Shown here: one piece after another, positions 8,003 to 15,984 of the stretch
Layout: each line of letters opens with the position of its first letter
Numbering within the stretch: position 1 is the first letter of the stretch
DNA from: Lachnoclostridium phytofermentans
GTDB taxonomy: Bacteria; Bacillota; Clostridia; Lachnospirales; Lachnospiraceae
DNA length: 64,000 nucleotides
Assembly (NCBI RefSeq): GCF_000733755.1
Contig: NZ_JPOF01000003.1
Location: 846,501 to 910,500, forward strand
Direction: 5' to 3'
Made by a program: the position numbers and the translations under genes
Notes under the pieces: model-generated
What the model was told of the DNA's origin: nothing
Seen by the model: only the letters and a program-made list of their open reading frames with translations
The model's database searches: none

Positions 8003-9817
8003 ATGTCTAATAACTTAAAGAAAAAAAGAAATAACGGTTACATAGACAAGAAACATGTAAATACAACTTCACTAATGTTATTATTTCCATTGTTTCTCAT
8101 AGTTACTGTTTTACCGCTTATCGTAAGTATGCATAGTTATAGTGCTGGATTGGGGACTTACAACTGGTTTCCTGCTGATGATACGGCATATGACTTTTTC
8201 TTATATTATAAGCAATGGTTTTTTGTATTTATTGCAGGGCTCTGCCTACTCATTCTAGCTATCAAATCAACCTTAGATAAAAAATTCTTAAAAACACATC
8301 TGGCTATTTATCCTCTTATTGGATATGCAGGTTTAGCCTTAATCTCTACAATAGTATCAGAACATCGATCTTTTGGTTTTAGCGGTATTTTTGAACAGTT
8401 TGAAAATGTGTTCTGTTTACTCGGATATGCGCTAGTTGTTTATTATTCATTCTTAGTTTTACAATCTTACTCGGAAATTAAGCTACTGATAAATGCATTA
8501 GCGATCGGAGCTCTCATCCTTGGAATAATTGGTTCTTTTCAGGCTTTTGGACTCGACTTTTTTAATACCGATTTAGGGAAATCACTTATCGCAGAAAAAG
8601 GAGTTGATCCATCTACTCTAGAAATGGCATTTGAAAAGGGAAGAACATATGCTACTTTATATAATCCAAATTATGTCGGGGTTTACGCCTCTATGATCAT
8701 TCCATTGTTTATCGTTTTATTTTTATTTAAGAATAAAACTTATGAATATGTACTTTATGGACTTGTTATCATAACTCAAGCAGTCAGCATGTTTGGTTCT
8801 CAGTCCAAAACAGGTCTTATTAGTATTGTAGTTACAGCAATCCTCGCATTACTATTATTAAGAAAGATATTATTACGCCGTTGGTATATCGTTCTACCTA
8901 TTATAGCAAGTGTGTGTATCGGCTTTATCGTTATTAATACTATTCAAAATAATGCATACCTTAATGCTATAAAAAATGCATTCAGCAATAAAGAAGAAAT
9001 AAAACCAAATTTATCGAATATGATAACGACTTCAGATCACATTGAACTTACCTATAAAGGAAATACTCTAATTATATCACACAATAATGACAACAGCTTA
9101 ATCATTAAAGATACAGCTAATAATCTAATTAATACAGAAGTGATAGAATCAGAAGCATCTGAACATGTTCTTAAAATACTTGATAATCGTTTTGATGGTA
9201 TATCACTTGTTATTTTTTTTGATGATATTGTCGATTTCGGTTTATTAATTGATGAGACACCTTGGTATTTTAAATATAATACAGAAACTAAGCAATACCA
9301 ATTTTATAATCGATATGGCCGCTTTTCACCATTAGAAAGCGCGCCTAGCATGGTATTTGACGGACACGAAACTTTTGGCTCTGGAAGAGGCTACCTATGG
9401 TCAAGAACTTTTCCTTTATTATCTGATCATATTATTCTTGGTTCAGGAGCAGATACTTTTGTATTTGAATACCCTCAGTATGATTATGTTGCTATGACAA
9501 ACTATGGTTTCGGTGCTGAATTGATAACAAAACCTCACTCACTATACTTACAAATAGGGGTTCAAACAGGTGTACTCTCACTTCTCTGCTTTATGGTATT
9601 CTATGGAATCTATTTTTTTAAGAGTATCGTCTTATATATAAGAAAAAAAGAATTGAATATTAATGATGCTCTAGGTATCGCTGTATTAGTGAGTAGCTTT
9701 AGCTATATGGTTAGTGGAATTACAAATGATTCTAGTATAACAGTAGCACCAATATTTTGGTTATTAATGGGGATTGGATTGGCTATCAATAGGATTGTAA
9801 AGTTAGATTCTTTATAA
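8003..9817 (+). CDS. O-antigen ligase/polymerase-like membrane protein (Wzy/WaaL superfamily)
   Basis: A 604-residue polytopic protein with about eleven to twelve predicted membrane segments and one large hydrophilic loop (about residues 325-505). The loop is followed by a conserved-looking block GRGYLWSRTFPLLSDHIILGSGADTF, the region that carries the Wzy_C motif in this superfamily. Such proteins polymerise or ligate lipid-linked glycans on the outer face of the membrane. The ATG at 8003 follows AAGGAGAAATATAA. The stop codon at 9815-9817 lies inside the 8-bp target duplication of the ISL3 insertion, so the coding sequence is intact but its natural terminator is now 7.9 kb away. Polymerase versus ligase cannot be decided from sequence. 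Confidence 0.8.
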   Translation: MSNNLKKKRNNGYIDKKHVNTTSLMLLFPLFLIVTVLPLIVSMHSYSAGLGTYNWFPADDTAYDFFLYYKQWFFVFIAGLCLLILAIKSTLDKKFLKTHLAIYPLIGYAGLALISTIVSEHRSFGFSGIFEQFENVFCLLGYALVVYYSFLVLQSYSEIKLLINALAIGALILGIIGSFQAFGLDFFNTDLGKSLIAEKGVDPSTLEMAFEKGRTYATLYNPNYVGVYASMIIPLFIVLFLFKNKTYEYVLYGLVIITQAVSMFGSQSKTGLISIVVTAILALLLLRKILLRRWYIVLPIIASVCIGFIVINTIQNNAYLNAIKNAFSNKEEIKPNLSNMITTSDHIELTYKGNTLIISHNNDNSLIIKDTANNLINTEVIESEASEHVLKILDNRFDGISLVIFFDDIVDFGLLIDETPWYFKYNTETKQYQFYNRYGRFSPLESAPSMVFDGHETFGSGRGYLWSRTFPLLSDHIILGSGADTFVFEYPQYDYVAMTNYGFGAELITKPHSLYLQIGVQTGVLSLLCFMVFYGIYFFKSIVLYIRKKELNINDALGIAVLVSSFSYMVSGITNDSSITVAPIFWLLMGIGLAINRIVKLDSL

Positions 9818-9821
9818 AACA
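9814..9821. repeat. Left 8-bp target duplication of the outer ISL3 element
   Basis: ATAAAACA immediately before the left terminal repeat; the identical octamer occurs at 17709-17716 directly after the right end. Eight base pairs is the normal ISL3-family duplication. Confidence 0.9.
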
Positions 9822-9940
9822 GGTTCTATAATAAATGTTGGGGCATGTGAATTAAACTATTCACATCTCCAACATTTTTCTTTATAATAAAAAAACCTCC
9901 CAGTGCCAGTCGACAAACAAACCACTAGAAGGCTGCAATA

Positions 9941-11116
9941 ATGCATAGTTATTGTATCAATAAATCATTAAATTTAAAAGAGGTAAAAGTAAAAAATATA
10001 GTACATACTGATACTTTTGTAAAAATTTTCATACAAACACTCCCCAAAGAACAAAAATGTCCTTGCTGTGGCAATGCAACCAAACAAATCCACGATTACA
10101 GAACCCAAACAATTAAGGATTTACCTTTTCAAGAGAAGAACTGTTATCTGGTACTTTAAAAACGTCGCTACCGTTGTTCTTGTGGTAAACGTTTTTTTGA
10201 GAAATACGACTTTCTAGCTCGTTATCAGCAACGCTCCGTTAGGCTTACTCATTCTATAGCGGAACAACTTCGTGACTCTGTATCATTAAAGTATGTAGCC
10301 AAAAGAAAGAATGTCTCTACAAATACCGTATCAAGAATACTGGATACTATCAATTACTCTTGTCCTTCTCTCAAAGATACAGTTGCTATTGTTGAGTTTA
10401 AAGGGAATGCTGACACTGGTAAATATCAATGTATCCTGGTAAATCCCAAGCAACATACAGTTATGGATATACTACCAGATCGGACTCAATCTCATTTATC
10501 AGAATACTTCCGAGGGATTGATCGTAGTCAGCGTAATCGCGTAAAGTTTTTTATTTGCGATATGTGGCAGCCTTATGTAGACATAGCACATGCTTACTTT
10601 CCAAATGCTCAAGTTATTATTGATAAATACCACTTTATTCGACAAGTTACATGGGCAATCGAAAACGTTCGTAAAAGACTACAAAAGACTATGCCCGTTT
10701 CATTGCGAAAATACTATAAACGAAGTCATAAGCTTATATTAACACGCTATGATAAGTTGAAAGACAAGAATAAAGATGCATGTGATTTGATGCTACATTA
10801 CAATGATGATCTTAGAAAAGCCCATATGCTTAAAGAATGGTTTTATCGTATTTGCCAAAATCCCAAGTATGCTATTCAAAGAACTGAATTTTATGAATGG
10901 ATTAAAAATGCTGAATGTTGTGGTATGAAAGAGTTCGAGAAGTGTGCTACAACATACCGACACTGGTCAAAATACATACTAAATGCTTTTAAGTATGGAC
11001 TAACAAACGGTATTACAGAGGGATTCAATAATAAAATTAAAGTAATAAAACGTATCTCTTACGGAATTCGAAACTTTAAACGTTTAAGAACACGTATTTT
11101 ACACTCTTGTAACTAA
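9941..11116 (+). pseudogene. ISL3 transposase, inactivated (nonsense codon and catalytic Asp changed)
   Basis: Aligned by eye to the intact copy at 12676-13851, the reading frame is collinear from the ATG at 9941 to the stop at 11116. It is broken by a TAA at 10157-10159 where the intact gene has AGA (Arg). The two open pieces are 9941-10159 (N-terminal zinc ribbon, CPCCGNATKQIHDY) and the remainder, whose first Met is at 10463. In the segment between them the catalytic-region motif reads AIVEFKG instead of SIDEFKG, so the first acidic residue of the DDE triad is Val. The other acidic positions (CDMWQPY and NGITEGFNNK) remain. Two independent lesions mean it is not functional. Confidence 0.9.
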
Positions 11117-11255
11117 ATAAAATCAGACTGGCACGAAGGTTTATTTGTCATGCCCAAAAACAGCTATATTAGAAACCCAACATAAAAATAGCTCTATATC
11201 CAGCATGAAGTGCACCCCAAATGTTAGACAAAATAACTTTGGAGGTGCATTTTTA

Positions 11256-11771
11256 ATGTTAAAGAAATATTCATATGATATAAAACTTAAAGCAGTATTA
11301 GATGTAATAAATAATGGATTATCTAAAAATAGTGTAGCCAAGTCTATCGGAGCTTCCACTACTGATATTCGAAAATGGGTAAGAATGTATGAATATCATG
11401 GACCTGACGGATTGAATATACAGAGCAGAAAATATAGTGGAGATTTTAAAGTATATGCTGTAGAATATATGTATTCTAATAATCTTTCTTCTCCAGAAGC
11501 GGCTGCTAGATTAGGTATTCCTTCAAAACATCCTCTTTCTGAGTGGGAACGAATTTATAACACGTTTGGTCCAGATGTATTACGTCTTGGAAAACGAGGA
11601 AGGAATAATAAAAAAATGATGAAGAAAGTAGCTCCAGCAAAGAATCTTGCTAATCTTACTGAAAAGGAGTTAATTTTAGAAGTACAACGACTTCAAATGG
11701 AAAATGATTACTTAAAAAAATTGAACGCCTTAATTCAAAAGAGAAGAGAATTAGAACAGAAGACAAAGTAG
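11256..11771 (+). CDS. IS3-family transposase OrfA (IS150-like)
   Basis: A 171-residue protein with two helix-turn-helix segments (about 5-60 and 65-115) and a C-terminal leucine-zipper-like stretch (ELILEVQRLQMENDYLKKL), the standard OrfA plan. The start ATG at 11256 follows GGAGG by 10 bp; the longer frame upstream crosses the element's terminal repeat and is not real. The heptamer A AAA AAA within TTAAAAAAA (11713-11720) is a typical -1 frameshift site from which OrfAB would be made. Since orfB is broken, only OrfA and truncated products can be produced, so the element cannot move on its own. Confidence 0.85.
   Translation: MLKKYSYDIKLKAVLDVINNGLSKNSVAKSIGASTTDIRKWVRMYEYHGPDGLNIQSRKYSGDFKVYAVEYMYSNNLSSPEAAARLGIPSKHPLSEWERIYNTFGPDVLRLGKRGRNNKKMMKKVAPAKNLANLTEKELILEVQRLQMENDYLKKLNALIQKRRELEQKTK
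11713..11720 (+). other. Probable -1 ribosomal frameshift site between IS3 orfA and orfB
   Basis: The zero-frame codons TTA AAA AAA provide the slippery heptamer A AAA AAA. Shifting back by one opens the orfB frame, which then reads without a stop through EDKVAVISELRRKYKL into the catalytic domain. This is the known OrfAB expression strategy of IS3 elements. Confidence 0.6.
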
Positions 11772-12552
11772 CTGTCATTTCAGAATTAAGGCGTAAATAT
11801 AAATTGACAGCTCTTCTAGAATATATAGGTATTCCAAGAAGTACATACTACTACTATTTAAATCAATCTATTAAATCAGATAAATATGCTGATATAAAAA
11901 TAATGATTAATAATATCTATCATGAAAATCAAGGAAGATATGGATATCGACGTATTACTCTTGAATTGAAAAATCGAGGTTTTATTATTAACCATAAAAC
12001 AGTTCAACGTTTAATGAAAAATATAGGATTAAAATGTATGGTACGAATTAAGAAATATCGTTCATATAAAGGTGAAGTTGGAATAGTAGCAACAAATCTA
12101 ATTTCAAGGAACTTTTATGCAGATAGACCAAACCAAAAATGGACTACAGATATAACTGAATTTTCAATGTTTGGTGAAAAATTATATCTATCCCCCATAC
12201 TAGATATGTATAATGGAGAAATATTAAGTTACAGTATTAGTAAACGTCCTGTCTTAGGTCAGGTTTTAGATATGTTGGATGATGCTCTTGAAAAAATAAA
12301 TGACGATTCAATTATTATCCTACATTCAGACCAAGGGTGACAATACCAACATAACAGATATCAGGAACGTTTAAAAAGTAAGGGGATTATACAAAGTATG
12401 TCCAGAAAAGGAAACTGTCTAGATAATGCAGTAATGGAAAATTTCTTTGGGATTCTTAAATCTGAATTACTTTATTTGAGAAAATTTAAATCGCTTGCCG
12501 AATTCAAGCTAGAACTTATAAAGTACATAGATTATTATAATAATAAAATAAT
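11722..12552 (+). pseudogene. IS3-family transposase OrfB, 5' portion (nonsense plus ISL3 insertion)
   Basis: The orfB frame is open from the frameshift site; a TTG at 11804 is the first plausible independent start. HTH_21 and rve-type domains are seen: NRGFIINHKTVQRLMK, then PNQKWTTDITEF with the first catalytic Asp. At HSDQG the next codon, normally Trp in this family (HSDQGWQYQH), is TGA at 12338-12340. The frame continues cleanly after it ([15 protein letters not shown], then [13 protein letters not shown] with the catalytic Glu) until the second ISL3 element interrupts it after YYNNK at 12552. The last codons resume at 14061. Confidence 0.88.
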
Positions 12553-12675
12553 GGCTCTATAATAAATGTTGGGGTATGTGAATAAATTAATTCACTACTC
12601 CAACATTTTATTTTATAATAATAAAAAAGCCTCCCAGTGCCAGTCTACCAAAACAATCACCAGGAGGTTGCAATA

Positions 12676-13851
12676 ATGCATAATTATTGTATCAATAAAT
12701 TACTAGATTTAAAAGAGGTAAAAATAAAAAATATCATTCATGCGGATTCTTTTGTAAAAATATTTATTGAAACTAAGGCAAAAACTCACACTTGCCCTTC
12801 CTGTGGTGCTAAGACAAATAAGGTTCATGATTACAGGCAACAGACTATTAGGGATCTACCATTTCAGATGAAGGACTGCTATCTAATACTTAGAAAAAGA
12901 CGTTATCGCTGTGCATGTGGTAAAAGATTCAGTGAAAAATACGATTTTTTAGCACATTACCAACAACGTACTACTCGACTTACTAAATACATCGTAAATG
13001 AACTTAGACAAAGCGTGACTTTAAAAACCGTAGCCCGTCGAGCGAATGTCTCAGCTACAACTGTGGCGCGAATTCTTGATACTATTCATTATACTTGTCC
13101 TTCTTTAAAAGAAGCCATTTCAATTGATGAATTTAAGGGGAATGCTGAAACTGGAAAATATCAATGTATTCTAGTAAATCCAAAGCAACGTTCTATAATG
13201 GATATCCTCCCAAATCGTTCACAAGCGCATTTAGCCTCTTATTTTAAAGAAATAAACCGAAGTGAGCGGTACCGCGTAAAGTATTTTGTATGTGATATGT
13301 GGCAACCTTATGTTGATTTGGCTCATAGCTTTTTCCCTAACGCTCAAGTCATAATCGATAAATATCACTTTGTTCGTCAAGTTACATGGGCCATCGAAAA
13401 TGTACGTAAAAGACTACAAAAAAGCATGACTGCAACGATGAGAAAATACTATAAACGCAGTCATAAACTAATTTTAGCAAGGTATAAACAACTAGAAAAT
13501 AGGGATAAAAAAGCATGTGACATTATGTTACTTTATAATGATGATTTAAGAAAAGCACATATGCTAAAAGAATGGTTTTATGATATTTGTCAGAATACAA
13601 AGTACTCAATCCAAAGAACAGAGTTCTATGAATGGATCCGCAATGCTGAAAGTTCAGGTATTAAAGAGTTTGAAAAGTGCGCTGCAACATATCGGTATTG
13701 GTCAAATGAAATATTAAATGCTTTTAAGTACGGAATTACAAACGGTTCCACAGAGGGCTTTAATAACAAGATTAAGGTTCTTAAACGTACCTCATATGGT
13801 ATCCATAACTTTGAACGTTTTCGTACCCGTATTTTACACTCTTGTAACTAA
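12676..13851 (+). CDS. ISL3-family transposase (intact)
   Basis: A 391-residue DDE transposase. The N-terminal zinc ribbon (CPSC near residue 39, CACGKRF near 79) is followed by a helix-turn-helix (LKTVARRANVSATTVARIL, about 116-134) and the catalytic domain with SIDEFKGNAETG, CDMWQPYVDLAHSFFPNA and TNGSTEGFNNKIK, which give the D, D and E positions. The ATG at 12676 has a perfect AGGAGG 8 bp upstream; the frame is open 13 codons further upstream, but that would be read through the ribosome site. Unlike the outer copy it has no stops and keeps the catalytic Asp. It could act in trans on both ISL3 copies. Confidence 0.93.
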   Translation: MHNYCINKLLDLKEVKIKNIIHADSFVKIFIETKAKTHTCPSCGAKTNKVHDYRQQTIRDLPFQMKDCYLILRKRRYRCACGKRFSEKYDFLAHYQQRTTRLTKYIVNELRQSVTLKTVARRANVSATTVARILDTIHYTCPSLKEAISIDEFKGNAETGKYQCILVNPKQRSIMDILPNRSQAHLASYFKEINRSERYRVKYFVCDMWQPYVDLAHSFFPNAQVIIDKYHFVRQVTWAIENVRKRLQKSMTATMRKYYKRSHKLILARYKQLENRDKKACDIMLLYNDDLRKAHMLKEWFYDICQNTKYSIQRTEFYEWIRNAESSGIKEFEKCAATYRYWSNEILNAFKYGITNGSTEGFNNKIKVLKRTSYGIHNFERFRTRILHSCN

Positions 13852-13915
13852 ATAAAAACAGACTGGCACGAAGGTTTATTTGTCATGCCCAAAAATAGAA
13901 TTTCTAGAACCTCTA

Positions 13916-14060
13916 CATAAAAACAGCTCTAAATCCAGTAATGGGGCATGATTGAGTCCAATCATACCCCAACACTTGACAAAGAGCCCATGAAAATAGC
14001 TCTATATCTAGTAAAGTAGCGGGTTCCAGCGGAACCCGCCCCAACACTTGACATAGAGCC
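13916..14060 (+). repeat. Tandem pair of ISL3 right-end units (73 bp and 72 bp)
   Basis: Unit A (13916-13988) and unit B (13989-14060) both run from an ATAAAAACAGCTCTA-like or ATGAAAATAGCTCTA start through an unrelated hairpin to CCCCAACACTTGACA and AGAGCC. The hairpins differ: GGGGCATGATTG/CAATCATACCCC in A, GCGGGTTCC/GGAACCCGC in B. Confidence 0.75.
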
Positions 14061-14132
14061 AAAAGAATAAAGAGTAAACTAAAAGGATTAAGTCCTGTTC
14101 AATACAGAATTCAATCCTCGTTAGTTTCATAA
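14061..14132 (+). pseudogene. IS3-family OrfB, 3' remnant after the ISL3 insertion
   Basis: Reads KRIKSKLKGLSPVQYRIQS and ends SSLVS-stop at 14130-14132, exactly the missing C-terminus of the OrfB that breaks off at 12552. The first 8 bp (AAAAGAAT) duplicate 12545-12552 (AAAATAAT) with one mismatch, as expected for an ISL3 target duplication. Confidence 0.88.
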
Positions 14133-14164
14133 TAATATTGTCCAACTTTTTGTTGATTGTCAAG

Positions 14165-14275
14165 TAAAATTGACCCACTTTTATGTTTAAATCTGACCCA
14201 CCTTAGTTTTTTTATATTGGTGGATCAGATTTGTTTGTTATTTCTGTTTTTTACACTGTGAATTGACCCACCCTG
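14165..14275. repeat. Left-end array of IS21 transposase-site-like repeats
   Basis: Three copies of a TGACCCAC(C) core: AATTGACCCACTT (about 14168), ATCTGACCCACCTT (about 14193) and AATTGACCCACCCT (about 14263). Mirror copies occur near the right end. These match the multiple end repeats known in IS21 elements. Confidence 0.65.
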
Positions 14276-14716
14276 TTAGTGTGTGACCATCTGATAACCA
14301 TCCTGTATCAATGTAGTTTTATCAACAATGATTCGCTTTGATATGGAATCTATTGTGACATATTTGCTTAATTCCAATAGTCGATCACCAATCAGTTCTT
14401 GTATTAGCTTGCCCATTGCTACTGGGCGACTGTCGATTTGGTGTTCTTCCATACTTTTGATATGCTGTGGGATGATTGGCGAACACAGTTCCTCCATACT
14501 CATGAATACATTCTCTGTATTCTGTTTCGTATTGAATTTAAAGTAGTCTTTTTCTTTGTCATAAGATAGTTCAGGATGTTCGCACATTCTTTTGAAGACA
14601 GAGTAGGGATATTTTATGTTATATTTCGTTTTCAGTAATGCATAAACGGTTTCTTTCCCGTTGGAATTGTATAGTTCAGCAAGTTCTTTCAGTTTTTCAG
14701 TTTTTACTTTTGACAT
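14276..14716 (-). CDS. IS21 passenger ORF 2 (unknown)
   Basis: Encodes 146 residues starting MSKVKTEKLKELAELYNSNG. The ATG at 14716 has AGGAGG 7 bp upstream; the longer open frame overlaps the previous gene and lacks a site. The N-terminal half (TVYALLKTKYNIKYPYSVFKRM) looks like a small helix-turn-helix type fold; the C-terminal half is Ile/Asp-rich with no motif I recognise. It overlaps the preceding ORF by 13 bp, so it belongs to the element's single operon. Role unknown; DNA binding, target choice or regulation are only guesses. Confidence 0.7.
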   Translation of the reverse strand: MSKVKTEKLKELAELYNSNGKETVYALLKTKYNIKYPYSVFKRMCEHPELSYDKEKDYFKFNTKQNTENVFMSMEELCSPIIPQHIKSMEEHQIDSRPVAMGKLIQELIGDRLLELSKYVTIDSISKRIIVDKTTLIQDGYQMVTH

Positions 14717-15207
14717 ATGAATTCCTCCTGGTTGAATGGCAGTTCTACATCTGGATATGACAATCGCCATTCAGCGAACTGTAATGCATGTTTGCTGGAT
14801 TCTTCTTTTGCTTGTTTGATTTGTACGTTTGCTTCCTCTAGCAGACCATTATTTCGAAGGATCTGTTCATAAATTCTCATACTAAAAAGCACTTCATTCA
14901 AATCTTTATGTAGATTATCAATGGTATCTTCTCCGCGAAGTCTGGCAAGATAGTTATCCTGTTCTCTTTTAGGAAGCTTCTTTAAGGTCTGTCGTATTTC
15001 TTCTTCATATCGATAAACTTCAAAGAAATCGCATGGCTTACCGGATTCAGAAGTAGCCATGGAACTATTCTCATAAACACTGTTTCCTGCTATAACCCAT
15101 TCATGTAATGCAGTCCGTTCTTCGGATGTTATTTCTGTATGTTGTTTCTCATATTCAATCAGCTCATTCCATAGATAAGCTGCTTTTTCTTTGCTAACGT
15201 TATCCAT
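14704..15207 (-). CDS. IS21 passenger ORF 1 (unknown)
   Basis: Encodes 167 residues, acidic and strongly helical (MDNVSKEKAAYLWNELIEYE and so on) with a coiled-coil-like middle (about 60-130) and no membrane segment. The start codon abuts the istB stop (TAAATG), implying translational coupling, and the ribosome site AAGGAT lies within the last istB codons. I do not recognise a family. Tight coupling to istB and enclosure within the terminal repeats argue that it is a stable part of the element. Confidence 0.7.
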   Translation of the reverse strand: MDNVSKEKAAYLWNELIEYEKQHTEITSEERTALHEWVIAGNSVYENSSMATSESGKPCDFFEVYRYEEEIRQTLKKLPKREQDNYLARLRGEDTIDNLHKDLNEVLFSMRIYEQILRNNGLLEEANVQIKQAKEESSKHALQFAEWRLSYPDVELPFNQEEFICQK

Positions 15208-15984
15208 TTATATATCCTTTCCGTTTTTAACACTTAATTTTGACCCTTTGACACGATAACTATCTCCAGTTATACTTAGCACATGACAGTGATGCAACAG
15301 CCGATCAAGAATGGCAGTTGCCGCAAGCTGTCCAGTAAACAGTTCGTCCCATCTGCCCATTGGCAGGTTGGTCGTTATAATGAGGGAGCTTTTTTCGTAT
15401 CGTTGGCGGATGATCTGGAAAAACAAGCTCTCTCTTTCTCTATCCATTTTTATGTACGATAATTCATCAATGATTAGTAGATCAATTTTTCCTAGTTTTT
15501 CAATGATATCCGCTAATCGTCCTATGGTCATTTCTTCATAAAGCTTATCTACCAATTCCTTTGCATTTACAAAAAGTACTTTTTTCCCTTCCTTACACGC
15601 ATTGATTCCGATGCCTGTAGCAATCATACTTTTTCCAACACCTGGTGGTCCAATGATAATGATGTTCTCATGTAACTGTAAAAAATGTAGTCTCCCAAGT
15701 TCTTCTATTTGCTCCTTATCCAAGGTATGATTAAAACTATAGTCGATATCATTCAGTGATGTGAACGTATCAAAGTTCGCCTTTTCCAGCAACAGTTCCT
15801 GACGCCTGACATTCTTACCTTCTTCCTCAACAGAGAGCAATCGTATTAAAAAATCCATGTAATCCAGATCATCTGCCTCTGCTTCTGCAATGATATCCGA
15901 ATACTGCTCACGCATATCTACCAGTTTGAACCTTTTCATCATCTCATCTGCATAGGTCTTTTTATCTTCAGCTATTGTCTGCAT
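15208..15984 (-). CDS. istB: IS21 family helper ATPase IstB
   Basis: A 258-residue AAA+ protein related to DnaA/DnaC. Walker A is GPPGVGKSM (near residue 114), Walker B is IDLLIIDELSYI (near 168), sensor residues follow in SSLIITTNLPMGRW. IstB loads on DNA and stimulates IstA at the target. The ATG at 15984 lies inside the 3' end of istA (13-bp overlap) with AGGAG 8 bp upstream; an upstream Met in frame is less well placed. All key motifs are intact. Confidence 0.93.
   Translation of the reverse strand: MQTIAEDKKTYADEMMKRFKLVDMREQYSDIIAEAEADDLDYMDFLIRLLSVEEEGKNVRRQELLLEKANFDTFTSLNDIDYSFNHTLDKEQIEELGRLHFLQLHENIIIIGPPGVGKSMIATGIGINACKEGKKVLFVNAKELVDKLYEEMTIGRLADIIEKLGKIDLLIIDELSYIKMDRERESLFFQIIRQRYEKSSLIITTNLPMGRWDELFTGQLAATAILDRLLHHCHVLSITGDSYRVKGSKLSVKNGKDI

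Larger units (their letters stand above)
12553..14060 (+). mobile_element. Inner, apparently intact ISL3-family element with a doubled right end
   Basis: Left end GGCTCTATAATAAATGTTGG at 12553; right end CACTTGACATAGAGCC at 14060; imperfect inverted terminal repeats. The flanks AAAATAAT (12545-12552) and AAAAGAAT (14061-14068) form an 8-bp duplication with one mismatch. A subterminal palindrome follows the left end (around 12567-12608), and inner repeats with the shared core GTGCCAGTC flank the transposase gene. A second right-end-like sequence ends at 13988, so the element may have a 1436-bp short form and the 1508-bp form seen here. Confidence 0.9.
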
